Below, in pieces: positions 1 through 8,435 of a stretch of DNA of 64,000 nucleotides; position 1 is the stretch's first letter; each line of letters starts with the position of its first letter. A program made the translations under genes and the position numbers. This DNA is from Bog-473 sp963738135 (GTDB taxonomy: Bacteria; Actinomycetota; Acidimicrobiia; Acidimicrobiales; RAAP-2). Below the pieces are notes generated by a model, which had not been told where the DNA came from, did not search any database, and was given only the letters and a program-made list of their open reading frames with translations. The stretch covers positions 248,001 through 312,000 of the forward strand of contig CAVTVK010000003.1 in NCBI GenBank assembly GCA_963738135.1. Reading direction: 5' to 3'.

Positions 1-1836
1 CGTCAGCGCTGGCTGGTCGAGGGCGTGGTCAGCGGGATCTCGGGCTACGGCAACTCGGTCGGCGTGCCCACCGTGGGTGGGGAGCTCACGTTCGACCCCT
101 GTTACGCCCAGAACCCCTTGGTCAATGTGCTGTGTATGGGCGCGCTGCCCGTCGAGCGTCTCGTTCTCGGCATCGCGTCGGGTCCCGGCAACCTGGCCGT
201 CCTGCTCGGGTCCAGCACGGGGCGCGACGGCATCGGTGGCGTCAGCGTCCTCGCCTCCGCCGGCTTCAGTGGTGACGACGCCGGCGCGGCCGACGACACG
301 AAACGTCCCAGCGTCCAGGTGGGCGACCCGTTCGAGGAGAAGCGGCTGATTGAGGCCTGCCTGGAACTGCTCGACACCAAACTCGTGGTCGGAATACAGG
401 ACCTCGGAGGAGCCGGCCTGGCCTGCGCCACCAGCGAGACGGCGGGACGCGGCGGTGTCGGTATGGACGTGGACGTGTCCGCGGTGCCTCGTCGCGAGGA
501 GGGCATGGAGCCCTGGGAGGTGATGACCAGCGAGAGCCAAGAGCGCATGCTGGCCATCGTCACCCCGGAGTCGTGGCCCGCGGTGGCATCCATCTGCGCC
601 AAATGGGAGGTACGGGCCACCGTCATCGGCACGGTGACCGAGCCCGAACCCGACGGGGGCGGCCGCCTGCGCATCCGTGACGGCATGGACGGTCCCGTGC
701 TGGCCGACGTTCCCGCCGCATCGCTGTCCGACGATGCCCCGCTCTACGACCGCCCGCGCCGGGCGCCGGTGCGCGTTGCTGCGCCACCGCCCGCCCCGCC
801 CACGGACTGCGCCGGCGACCTGCTCGCGTTGGTGCGTTCGCCCGGCTGGGTCTACCGCCAGTACGACCACCAGCTCTTCCTCAACACGGTGGCCGGGCCG
901 GGCGCCGACGCCGCGTTGCTGCGCCTGGCCGGGCCCGGGTTGCCCCTGTCGGGCCGGGGAGTGGCCTTGACGACCGACTCCAACCCGCGGGCCTGCGCCC
1001 TGGACCCCCGGGGCGGCACGGCGCTGGTCCTCGCCGAGGGTGTGGCCAACCTGGCCTGTGTCGGTGCGACGCCGGTCGCCGTCGTGAACTGCCTGAACTT
1101 CGGCAACCCGGAACACCCCGAGGTCATGTGGCAGCTCTCCGAGTGCATCGATGGCATGGCGCAGTCGTGTCGCGCCCTCTCGCTTCCCGTCATCGGGGGG
1201 AACGTCAGCCTCTACAACGAGAGCGGCGGGGCCGACATCGACCCGACGCCGGTGCTCGGCGTGCTCGGGCTCGTTGCTGCCGTGCACGCACGCCCACCCG
1301 GACTGGCCTGGTCCGCAGGTGACACGATCGTCCTGATCGGACCCCGGACGGCGGCCGACGGGTCCTTCCCCTTGGAGGGCACGCGCTGGGCCACCGAACG
1401 GCGGGGTCACCGCACCGGCCAGATCCCCTCGGTCGACTTCGCCGTGCATGCGGCCGCCAGTGCCTTCGTGGCGGGACTGGTCGCCGCGCAGGTGGCCGGT
1501 GCGGAGGGTGACCAACTGGTGCACGCCGTCCACGACGTGTCCGGTGGTGGCCTGGCCGTCGCGCTGGCCGAAATGGCGGTCGCGGCCGGGACCGGCTGCA
1601 GGGTCGACGTCGACGATGCCGCCGAGCTCTACACGGAGCTCCCGTCGCGCTTCGTCGTGGCCACGGCAACACCGGACGACCTCTGTGCCCGGGCCGCCGC
1701 GGCCGGCGTCCCGGCCACGGTCCTCGGCCAGGCACGGGGGGAGCGGGTCGGTGTCGGTGCCCTGATCGACCTTTCCGTGGAGGCCCTGACGGAGGCACAG
1801 GAGGGAAACCTCGCCCTCGCTCTGGGGGAACGGTGA
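1..1836 (+). CDS. purL: Phosphoribosylformylglycinamidine synthase II, PurL (5' end outside window)
   Basis: This is the C-terminal 611 residues of PurL, which converts FGAR, glutamine and ATP to FGAM in purine synthesis. The frame is open from base 1, so the start lies upstream. The usual family landmarks are in order: a GVPTVGGE stretch near residue 25, a GIQDLGGAGLACATSE block near 130, a GGNVSLYNE block near 400 and a DVSGGG block near 510. The length is consistent with the small-type PurL that works with separate PurS and PurQ, which would be expected just upstream. It heads a same-strand run with purF (28 bases on), purM and pyrE. No internal break is seen. Confidence 0.97.
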   Translation, partial: RQRWLVEGVVSGISGYGNSVGVPTVGGELTFDPCYAQNPLVNVLCMGALPVERLVLGIASGPGNLAVLLGSSTGRDGIGGVSVLASAGFSGDDAGAADDTKRPSVQVGDPFEEKRLIEACLELLDTKLVVGIQDLGGAGLACATSETAGRGGVGMDVDVSAVPRREEGMEPWEVMTSESQERMLAIVTPESWPAVASICAKWEVRATVIGTVTEPEPDGGGRLRIRDGMDGPVLADVPAASLSDDAPLYDRPRRAPVRVAAPPPAPPTDCAGDLLALVRSPGWVYRQYDHQLFLNTVAGPGADAALLRLAGPGLPLSGRGVALTTDSNPRACALDPRGGTALVLAEGVANLACVGATPVAVVNCLNFGNPEHPEVMWQLSECIDGMAQSCRALSLPVIGGNVSLYNESGGADIDPTPVLGVLGLVAAVHARPPGLAWSAGDTIVLIGPRTAADGSFPLEGTRWATERRGHRTGQIPSVDFAVHAAASAFVAGLVAAQVAGAEGDQLVHAVHDVSGGGLAVALAEMAVAAGTGCRVDVDDAAELYTELPSRFVVATATPDDLCARAAAAGVPATVLGQARGERVGVGALIDLSVEALTEAQEGNLALALGER

Positions 1837-1864
1837 TGGCGTCCTGTGCGAGAATGGTTGACGC

Positions 1865-3313
1865 GTGAAGGAAGCCTGCGGTGTCTTCGGGGTCTACGCG
1901 CCCGGAAAGAGGGTGGCCAACCTCACGTTCGACGGTCTCTTTGCCCTGCAGCACCGCGGCCAGGAGTCGGCGGGCATGGCGGTGAGCGACGGCGACACGG
2001 TCACGGTCGTCAAGGACATGGGCCTGGTCGCCACCGTCTTCGACGAGCGCACGCTCTCTGGCCTGCAGGGCCACCTGGCCATCGGACACACCCGGTACTC
2101 GACGCACGGCTCTTCCGACTGGGCCGGCGCCCAGCCGGTCTACCGGCCCGTCGGCCGCGCCGGCTTTGCGTTGGGGCACAACGGCAACCTGACCAACACC
2201 ACGGCGCTGGCCGAGAAGGCCGGCATGCTGCCGGGCTCCATCGCCACCGACAGCGACGTCGTCGCGGAACTCCTCATGCAGGCCTTCCCCGAGACCGAGG
2301 ACCTGTCCACTGCGCTGCAGGCCGTGCTGCCGATCCTCGAGGGGGCGTACTCGTTCGTCCTGATGAGCTCGGAGCGGCTGTTCGGCGTGCGTGATCCGTA
2401 CGGTTTCCGTCCGCTCTGCCTCGGACGGCTCGGACCGGCGGAGTCGCCCGAGGGTTGGGTGCTGGCTTCGGAGACGCCGGCGCTCAGCGTCATCGGTGCC
2501 ACCTTCGTGCGCGAGGTCGCGCCGGGCGAGATGGTCGTGATCGACGCCGACGGACCCACCAGCCTCGAGATCCCGTGGCTGCGCGACGTGGAGCCGCGGC
2601 TGTGCATCTTCGAGTTCGCCTACATCGCCCGACCCGACAGCCGGCTGTACGGCAGGGAGGTCCACGAGACGCGCTGCCGCATGGGCGAGCTGTTGGCGAT
2701 CCAAGCTCCGGCCGAGGCCGACATGGTCATGGGGGTCCCCGAGTCGGGTGTCCCGGCGGCCGAGGGGTTCGCCCGCGCCAGCGGCATCCCCTACGGGCAG
2801 GGGTTGGTCAAGAACCGCTACATCGGTCGCTCCTTCATTGCACCGGGCCAGCAGGAGCGGGCCGACGCGGTCCGACGCAAGCTGAACCCGCTGACGGCCA
2901 ACATTGCGGGCAAACGTCTCGTGGTGGTCGACGACTCCATCGTGCGCGGCACGACACAGCGGTCGGTCATCCGCATGCTGCGCGAGGCCGGTGCGGCCGA
3001 GGTCCACCTGCGCATCTCCTCACCGCCCTGGCGCTGGCCCTGCTTCTACGGGATCGACACGCCGTCCCACGAGGAGCTCCTGGCCACGGACCACTCCGTC
3101 GAGGACATGGCGCGCATTCTCGGCGCCGATTCGCTGGCCTACATCACCATCGACAATCTGAAGGCGGCCATCGGCGCGGACGGTGGGTTCTGCGACGCCT
3201 GCTTCACCGGCAACTACCCGACACCGGTGCCTCAGGCATCGTTGTTGCTGCGTCAGTCCCAGCCCGAGCCGGTGGCCATCAGGGCCCACCAGGGCGCGCT
3301 CCCCGGAGTTTGA
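1865..3313 (+). CDS. purF: Amidophosphoribosyltransferase PurF
   Basis: PurF catalyses the committed step of purine synthesis, PRPP plus glutamine to phosphoribosylamine. The product is 482 aa. The GTG start gives MKEACGVFGV, placing the glutaminase cysteine at residue 5, so four residues must be removed to free it. The N-terminal half is a class-II glutamine amidotransferase; the C-terminal half is a type-I phosphoribosyltransferase with the PRPP motif DDSIVRGTT at about 356-364. Cysteines in LCIFEFAY, WPCFYGID and FCDACFTG match the four 4Fe-4S ligands of the B. subtilis-type enzyme, so an oxygen-labile cluster is expected. ATGs at 1836 and 1854 are out of frame. Confidence 0.97.
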   Translation: MKEACGVFGVYAPGKRVANLTFDGLFALQHRGQESAGMAVSDGDTVTVVKDMGLVATVFDERTLSGLQGHLAIGHTRYSTHGSSDWAGAQPVYRPVGRAGFALGHNGNLTNTTALAEKAGMLPGSIATDSDVVAELLMQAFPETEDLSTALQAVLPILEGAYSFVLMSSERLFGVRDPYGFRPLCLGRLGPAESPEGWVLASETPALSVIGATFVREVAPGEMVVIDADGPTSLEIPWLRDVEPRLCIFEFAYIARPDSRLYGREVHETRCRMGELLAIQAPAEADMVMGVPESGVPAAEGFARASGIPYGQGLVKNRYIGRSFIAPGQQERADAVRRKLNPLTANIAGKRLVVVDDSIVRGTTQRSVIRMLREAGAAEVHLRISSPPWRWPCFYGIDTPSHEELLATDHSVEDMARILGADSLAYITIDNLKAAIGADGGFCDACFTGNYPTPVPQASLLLRQSQPEPVAIRAHQGALPGV

Positions 3314-3318
3314 TCTTC

Positions 3319-4335
3319 GTGGGAGAGGGCGGCGCCACCTACGCCGGCGCCGGTGTGGACATCGCGGCCGGTGACGCCGCCGTCGAGCGCATGCGCGACA
3401 TGGTGCAGGGCATCGGGGGGTTCGGCGGTCAGTTCCCGCTCGACGTCGGTCGCTTCCATCAGCCGGTTCTGGTGGCCTCGACGGACGGCGTGGGCACCAA
3501 AATGGTGGTGGCTCGCGACACCGGCCGCTACGAGACGGTTGGCATCGACCTGGTCGCCATGTGCGTCGACGACCTCGTGTGCGTGGGTGCCGAGCCGTTG
3601 TTCATGCTCGACTACATCGCCACCGGCAAGGTCGACCCCGACCAGGTGGCGACCGTGGTGGCCGGGGTGCACGAGGGCTGTCGCCAGGCCGGGTGTGCGC
3701 TGATCGGCGGCGAGACCGCCGAGCATGCCGGCGTCATGCCCCGCGATGAGCTCGATCTCGCCGGCTTCGCCGTCGGTGTCGTGGAGCAGGGAACCCAACT
3801 CGGTCCCGAGCGCGTGCGTTCCGGCGACGCCATCGTGGGTCTGCCCTCGCCGGGGCTTCGTTCCAACGGCTACACGCTGGCCCGGCACGTCCTGCTCGAG
3901 CGGGCCGGGCTCGATCTGGGCGATCCGGCCTGGACGGGAGCGGACCACAGCGTGGCCGACGAGCTGCTGCGACCCTCGGTGATCTACGCGCCGGCGGTGC
4001 TTGCGTTGCGCGCGGCCCTGGGTGACGGGCTCCACGCGTGTGCCCACATCACCGGTGGGGGCATCGTCGGAAACCTCCCCCGGGCGCTGCCCGATGGCCT
4101 GGGCGCGCTGCTCGAGCGGTCGAGCTGGGAAGAGCCGCGCGTCTTTGCGGAGATCGCACAGTTCGGCTCGGTGGCCGAGGACGAGATGGACCGCGTGTTC
4201 AACCGCGGGCTGGGCATGGCGCTGGTGCTCGACGCCGGCTCGACCGTCGAGGCCCTGCAGGTACTGGCGCGCTCGGGCCAGCCGGCGTCCGTCGTCGGGA
4301 AGGTCGTCGACGGCGCGGGAGTGCGACTCCGGTGA
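3319..4335 (+). CDS. purM: Phosphoribosylformylglycinamidine cyclo-ligase PurM
   Basis: PurM closes the imidazole ring of FGAM to give AIR, using ATP. The product is 338 aa, close to the usual 345. The start ATYAGAGVDIAAGD and the block VASTDGVGTKM are characteristic. Two starts are possible. TTG at 3310 overlaps the purF stop, whereas GTG at 3319 has a GGAG (3305-3308) at normal spacing and begins just before the conserved ATY-GVDI block, so I chose GTG. The gene is translationally coupled to purF. It ends in an overlap with pyrE, whose GTG sits inside the sequence GTGA that contains the purM stop. Confidence 0.95.
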   Translation: MGEGGATYAGAGVDIAAGDAAVERMRDMVQGIGGFGGQFPLDVGRFHQPVLVASTDGVGTKMVVARDTGRYETVGIDLVAMCVDDLVCVGAEPLFMLDYIATGKVDPDQVATVVAGVHEGCRQAGCALIGGETAEHAGVMPRDELDLAGFAVGVVEQGTQLGPERVRSGDAIVGLPSPGLRSNGYTLARHVLLERAGLDLGDPAWTGADHSVADELLRPSVIYAPAVLALRAALGDGLHACAHITGGGIVGNLPRALPDGLGALLERSSWEEPRVFAEIAQFGSVAEDEMDRVFNRGLGMALVLDAGSTVEALQVLARSGQPASVVGKVVDGAGVRLR

Positions 4336-4892
4336 GGGAGCAGGAGACGCTGGCCGGCCTGCGCGACCACTTGTTGGCGCACTCGGTCAAGACGGGTGAC
4401 TTCACCCTCAAGTCCGGGCGCAAGAGCAGCTGGTTCATCGACTCGAAGCAGACCGTCTGCCGTCCCGAGGCCATGCTGCTCGTGGCGGACGCGGTGCTCT
4501 CGGTGGTCCCGGCCGACGCGACGGCGATCGGCGGGCTGACCATGGGGGCTGATCCCGTCGCCTTCGTGACGGCGGGCGTGGCGGCGACACGCGGTCGTGC
4601 GCTCAAGGCGTTCAGCGTGCGCAAGGAAGCGAAGGATCACGGCGGCGGCGGCCGTATCGCCGGCGCGCTCGACCGCGGCGACAAGGTCGTCGTGACGGAA
4701 GACACCGTGACGCGCGGCACCTCCCTGCTCGAGGCGGCTCACGCCGTCCAAGAGGTTGGTGCCGAGGTGGTCCTGCTCGTCGCGGTCGTGGACCGGGGCG
4801 GCACGGTCGAGGCGATGGCGGCCGAAGAGGGCATCCCGTTCCGCGCCATCCTGACCGCCCCCGACCTCGGCTTCCCGTTCGAGGGGGCCTGA
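4332..4892 (+). CDS. pyrE: Orotate phosphoribosyltransferase PyrE
   Basis: PyrE joins orotate to PRPP to give OMP in pyrimidine synthesis. The product is 186 aa. The early stretch TGDFTLKSGRKSSWFID is the typical orotate-binding start, and the PRPP motif VVVTEDTVTRGTSL lies near residues 119-132. The GTG start at 4332 overlaps the purM TGA by four bases, so the two are probably co-translated. Linking pyrE to purLFM puts both PRPP-consuming nucleotide branches on one transcript. It ends 100 bases before the stop of a convergent gene. Confidence 0.95.
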   Translation: MREQETLAGLRDHLLAHSVKTGDFTLKSGRKSSWFIDSKQTVCRPEAMLLVADAVLSVVPADATAIGGLTMGADPVAFVTAGVAATRGRALKAFSVRKEAKDHGGGGRIAGALDRGDKVVVTEDTVTRGTSLLEAAHAVQEVGAEVVLLVAVVDRGGTVEAMAAEEGIPFRAILTAPDLGFPFEGA

Positions 4893-4939
4893 GGCCGGGC
4901 CCTGCCCGACCCGTGCGCCCGACGCGTTCCCGACTCCCG

Positions 4940-4996
4940 AACGGGATGGTCAGAACGGGATGGTCAGAACGGGATGGTCAGAACAGGGGTGATCAG
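4940..4996. repeat. 14-bp tandem repeat, three exact copies plus one decayed copy
   Basis: AACGGGATGGTCAG is repeated exactly at 4940-4953, 4954-4967 and 4968-4981. A degenerate fourth copy at 4982-4996 runs into the stop codon of the minus-strand cyclase gene. The array sits between the convergent ends of pyrE and that gene. It has no obvious hairpin. Confidence 0.9.
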
Positions 4997-5901
4997 AACA
5001 GCGCGATCGGGTTGACCGGCGAGGCCGTGCCCCGGCGCAGCAGGAGCGGCGCCACCGTGAAGAGGAATTCCCAGCGGGTCTCTTCGGCGCACACGGCGGC
5101 CAGGCCCTCGAGGTCGAGGTTGTCCAGCAGGTGCACCCCCAGGGCCACGATGACCACGGTGTGGATCGGCATGCCCACGCCGTCGACCCGGGACGGCAGG
5201 ACGTCGGAGACCCCGTCGCTGCCCAGAGCGGCCACGTCGCGCTCGCGCAGCCAGGGCAGGCACGAGGCGTCGAGCCCGGCCGCCAGGCTGCCGACGTCCC
5301 AGGCGCCGTTGGCACGGCGCCACTGCCAGCGACCGGTGCGGACCAGGAGCGCGTCGCCCGCCCGGACCTGCACGCCCGCCGCTGCCTCGGCCGCTTCGAG
5401 GTCCTCGGGGAAGATGGGTTCCCCGGGCTCGAGCGCCTCCACACCGCGCCGCGCGGGGATGTCGAGCAACACGCCGCGGGTGACGATGCCGTCGCGCAGG
5501 CGGTGGATGCCCAGCTTGGTGGCGCCGTGGGCCGTCACGGCCTCGGCCGGGTAGCCGTTGTAGAGCTTGCCTTCGTGGAAGATGTGGCACAGCGCATCGA
5601 TGTGGCTGGTGGCGAAGCCGTGCGGGGAGATGGCGAAATAGTCCGCCCCCATCCCCTCGCTCGCGGTCCCCGTCATGTGGTGCGCCACGGGCGTGGGGTT
5701 GTCCGCCGAGGGCACGGTGTCGAGGGGGCGGGCACAGGACACCGTGCGGCCCGAGCGCACGGTCGCCGCGGCGGCCGCCGTGACCTCCGGAGTGATCAGG
5801 TTGAGCGTGCCCAGCTGGTCCTCGTCGCCCCAGCGCCCCCAGTTGGAGAGGGTGTCGTGGAAGGCCAGGACGTCGGCGGCTGCCATGGGGTCGCGGGGCA
5901 C
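4993..5901 (-). CDS. Cyclase-family metal-dependent hydrolase (kynurenine formamidase-like fold)
   Basis: The 302-aa product belongs to the cyclase/kynurenine formamidase superfamily, which hydrolyses amides, lactones or esters using a metal. The metal-binding block reads HGFATSHIDALCH, the counterpart of the family HGTHxDxPxH. The substrate is not determined; members adjoining flavoenzymes often act in aromatic or xenobiotic degradation. I chose the GTG at 5901 over the ATG at 5886 because TACTGT lies exactly six bases upstream of the GTG on the minus strand, a leaderless arrangement, and neither start has a ribosome-binding site. It is divergent from the oxidoreductase at 5938. Confidence 0.85.
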   Translation of the reverse strand: MPRDPMAAADVLAFHDTLSNWGRWGDEDQLGTLNLITPEVTAAAAATVRSGRTVSCARPLDTVPSADNPTPVAHHMTGTASEGMGADYFAISPHGFATSHIDALCHIFHEGKLYNGYPAEAVTAHGATKLGIHRLRDGIVTRGVLLDIPARRGVEALEPGEPIFPEDLEAAEAAAGVQVRAGDALLVRTGRWQWRRANGAWDVGSLAAGLDASCLPWLRERDVAALGSDGVSDVLPSRVDGVGMPIHTVVIVALGVHLLDNLDLEGLAAVCAEETRWEFLFTVAPLLLRRGTASPVNPIALF

Positions 5902-5937
5902 GGTCGGACAGTAGCCCCGAACCCCTACGATCGGCCC
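5902..5937. promoter_or_regulatory. Back-to-back leaderless promoters
   Basis: The 36-base gap carries TACTGT (minus strand, 5913-5908), six bases before the GTG at 5901, and TACGAT (plus strand, 5926-5931), six bases before the ATG at 5938. Both fit the -10 consensus TANNNT with transcription beginning at the start codon. Recognisable -35 boxes are not evident. Confidence 0.65.
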
Positions 5938-6390
5938 ATGACGACCCTCCAAGGTGAGTACGAACCCAGCGCGTCCGATTGGGTGCGGGACCAGGTGGCC
6001 GAATACGAGGCCTCCGGGGGCCAGCGGGCCAACACCCTGCTCGATACGGGCATGCCCATCATCGTGTTGACGATGCGGGGTGCCAAGAGCGACAAGATCC
6101 GCAAGATTGCCCTCATGCGCGTCGAGCACGGCGGCGAGTACGCGCTGGTGGCCTCCAAGGGCGGGGCGCCCGAGCACCCCGAGTGGTTCTACAACCTGGA
6201 GGCCCATCCCGACGAGGTGCTGATTCAGGACGGCCCCGAGCCGTTCGCCGTGTCGGTGCGCGAGGTCAGCGGGGACGAGAAGGCCACCTGGTGGGAGCGT
6301 GGTGTGGCGGCCTACCCGCCCTACGCCGAGTACCAGGAGAAGACGGACCGCCAGATCCCCGTCTTCATCGCCACGCCCAAGAGCGCCTGA
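5938..6390 (+). CDS. Deazaflavin (F420)-dependent nitroreductase-family protein
   Basis: The 150-aa product matches the Ddn-like split-barrel family that binds F420 or a flavin and reduces varied substrates. Family-type blocks are GMPIIVLTMRGAKSDKIRKIALMR near residues 38-61 and the GGAPEHPEWFYNLEAHPDE stretch near 80-98, typical of mycobacterial Ddn relatives. It is a single soluble domain. The ATG is preceded by TACGAT plus six bases and no Shine-Dalgarno, so the mRNA is probably leaderless. It is convergent with the hydrolase ending at 6400. Confidence 0.85.
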   Translation: MTTLQGEYEPSASDWVRDQVAEYEASGGQRANTLLDTGMPIIVLTMRGAKSDKIRKIALMRVEHGGEYALVASKGGAPEHPEWFYNLEAHPDEVLIQDGPEPFAVSVREVSGDEKATWWERGVAAYPPYAEYQEKTDRQIPVFIATPKSA

Positions 6391-6399
6391 GGCGCCGGC

Positions 6400-7467
6400 T
6401 CAGCGCCCAGCAGCGCGGGCGAACGCGTCCACCATGGCGGCGCGCCACGGGACGAGGCTCTCCTCGCGCTCGAGCGGCGTCTTGCCCAGGCGCACGACCA
6501 TGAGGTCGAGCGCGGGGCACACCGTGATCGACTGGCCCTCGTAGCCCGAGGCGCGGAAGGTGCCGAGCGTGTCGCCGGCCACACCCCACCAGTGCGCGCC
6601 GTACGGGCTGGCGTCCTCGGGGTCCTCCGAGACCCAGGTGCGCGCATAGTCCACCCATCCTGCGGGCAGGAGGCGCACGCCGTCCCACATGCCATCACGC
6701 AGGTAGAGCAGGCCGAAGCGCGCGTAGTCGCGGGCGCTGGTCCGCAGATAGGACGAGCCCACCCAGGTGCCGGCCTCGTCGAAGTCCGGATCAGCGCTCG
6801 TCATGCCCAGCGGACCGAAGAGCCGGCCGTGCAGGAAGCGGGCGTAACTCTCGCCCGGCCCGACGGTGCGGGCCACGACGCCCGAGACGATGTTCGACGT
6901 TCCCGACGAGTAGTTGAAGCGCGTTCCCGGCGGCGCGGCCAGTGGGCGGTCGGCGGCGAAGTGCGCCATGTCGGCCTGGCCCCGTCCGAAGAGCATCTCG
7001 ATCACGTCGGAGTCGCCGCCGTCCACGTAGTCCTCCACGAACGCCAGCCCGTCGCGCATGGCGAGGAGCTGGCGCAGCGTGATGGCGTGGCGCGGATCGC
7101 CCCGATCCGCCCACTCGGGCACCTCGGCGGGGGCGTCGAGGTCGAGCCTCCGGTCGCCCACGAGGAGGCCGACTGCGGCGTGCAGCACCGACTTGGCCAT
7201 CGACCAGCTGAGCAGCGGCGTCTCGGCCGTCACCGGCGTGGGCGGCCGGTCGAAGTGCTCCAGAGCGCCCTGGTAGCGCTCGGCCACGATTTCCCCCCGG
7301 TGCACGACGACGACAGCGAAGGTCTCGGCCAGCGGGCCGCCGTCGTCGAACACCTCGTCGAGGAGCGGGTTCAGGTCGACACCGGGCGGCAGCGTGCCCT
7401 CCGGCCAGTTCTCGGTGGGCCAGTCCACCCCTGCGGGCTGGGGCGGCAGCGCGATCAGGCCGCTCAC
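6400..7467 (-). CDS. Serine hydrolase, beta-lactamase (class C/esterase) fold
   Basis: The 355-aa protein has the catalytic SxxK in LLSWSMAKSVLH near residue 90 and a YSS/YxN-like element in FNYSSGTSNI near 185. This places it with the EstB/class C penicillin-binding hydrolases. No signal peptide is seen, so a cytosolic esterase is more likely than a cell-wall enzyme. The GTG start overlaps the TGA of the upstream alpha/beta hydrolase (GTGA), indicating translational coupling. It is the last gene of a minus-strand run that includes a flavin monooxygenase and an alcohol dehydrogenase, which suggests a shared catabolic route. Confidence 0.85.
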   Translation of the reverse strand: MSGLIALPPQPAGVDWPTENWPEGTLPPGVDLNPLLDEVFDDGGPLAETFAVVVVHRGEIVAERYQGALEHFDRPPTPVTAETPLLSWSMAKSVLHAAVGLLVGDRRLDLDAPAEVPEWADRGDPRHAITLRQLLAMRDGLAFVEDYVDGGDSDVIEMLFGRGQADMAHFAADRPLAAPPGTRFNYSSGTSNIVSGVVARTVGPGESYARFLHGRLFGPLGMTSADPDFDEAGTWVGSSYLRTSARDYARFGLLYLRDGMWDGVRLLPAGWVDYARTWVSEDPEDASPYGAHWWGVAGDTLGTFRASGYEGQSITVCPALDLMVVRLGKTPLEREESLVPWRAAMVDAFARAAGR

Positions 7468-8435
7468 ACCGAGCCGAGGAAGGACAGCAGCGCGGCGTTC
7501 GTCTCGGCCGGCTTCTCCTGCTGCACCCAGTGCCCGGCATCCGCGACCACGGCGGTGCCGCGGAAGTCGGGCAGGGCGGCCGCCATCTCTTCCGCTGCGT
7601 TCGGCATCATGAGGGCGACCGGGTCGAGCGCACCGGTCAGGAAGCCGGTGGGCATGGTGTAGATGGAGGCGGGGATGTCCTTGGAGCGTTCCCAGTTGGC
7701 GTCCATGTTGCGATAGAAGCTGACGGGGCCGAAGAAGCCGCCCTTCTCGAAGGCGGCGGTGTAGACGTCGACGTCGGCCTCGGTGATCCACGCCGGGAGC
7801 ACGTCGGGGGCCGGCGTCAGGATGTCCTGGAAACGGGTCCCCTCACGCGGCGCGTTCGAGACGAGCGGGCCCGCGTTGGCCATGCCCTGGGCGCCCGCCG
7901 AGTAGAGCATGGTGCGGAGGAAGCGCCGGGGGTCGGCCTCGAACTCGGCCTCGGCCGGCCCGACCGGCTGGAAGTAGAGCATGTAGAAGAACGTGTCGGG
8001 GAAGAGCGCCTCGAAGATCTCGATCGGGGGAGCGGGCGAGTTCGAGTACGGGACGCTCATGTTGTACAGCGACGAGACGCGCGCCGGGTGCAACCGCCCC
8101 ATCTCCCACACCACCATGGCGCCCCAGTCGTGCCCGACGAAGGCGGCGGCGTCGTAGCCGTAGTGGTCGAGCAGGCCGCAGAGGTCGCCCGTGAGCTTGT
8201 CCGATCCGTAGTCGGTCACCTCGGTCGGGTGTGAGCTCCCGCCGTAGCCCCGCAGATCGGGCGCATAGGCGCGGTAGCCCGCGTCCGCCAGCGCGCCGAG
8301 CTGGTGGCGCCACGAGTACCAGAGCTCCGGGAAGCCGTGACAGAGGACGACCGGAGGCCCGTCGGCCGGGCCGGCCACGGCCACGTGCAGCTCGATCCCG
8401 TTGGTCGGGACCTTCTCGTGCGTCAGTTCAGCCAT
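7464..8435 (-). CDS. Alpha/beta hydrolase, epoxide hydrolase-like
   Basis: The 323-aa protein shows the oxyanion motif HGFP near residue 34, GYGGSS near 64, and the nucleophile elbow GHDWGA near 104 with aspartate as nucleophile. Aspartate here points to an epoxide hydrolase or dehalogenase rather than a serine esterase. The catalytic histidine is in AGHWVQQEKP near the C terminus. The start ATG overlaps the end of the luciferase-like gene by eight bases, so the two are coupled. Confidence 0.88.
   Translation of the reverse strand: MAELTHEKVPTNGIELHVAVAGPADGPPVVLCHGFPELWYSWRHQLGALADAGYRAYAPDLRGYGGSSHPTEVTDYGSDKLTGDLCGLLDHYGYDAAAFVGHDWGAMVVWEMGRLHPARVSSLYNMSVPYSNSPAPPIEIFEALFPDTFFYMLYFQPVGPAEAEFEADPRRFLRTMLYSAGAQGMANAGPLVSNAPREGTRFQDILTPAPDVLPAWITEADVDVYTAAFEKGGFFGPVSFYRNMDANWERSKDIPASIYTMPTGFLTGALDPVALMMPNAAEEMAAALPDFRGTAVVADAGHWVQQEKPAETNAALLSFLGSV

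Noticed and set aside
1205..3007. 600-codon minus-strand frame opposite purL/purF
   Set aside because: Antisense shadow of two unmistakable purine genes; low-complexity composition.
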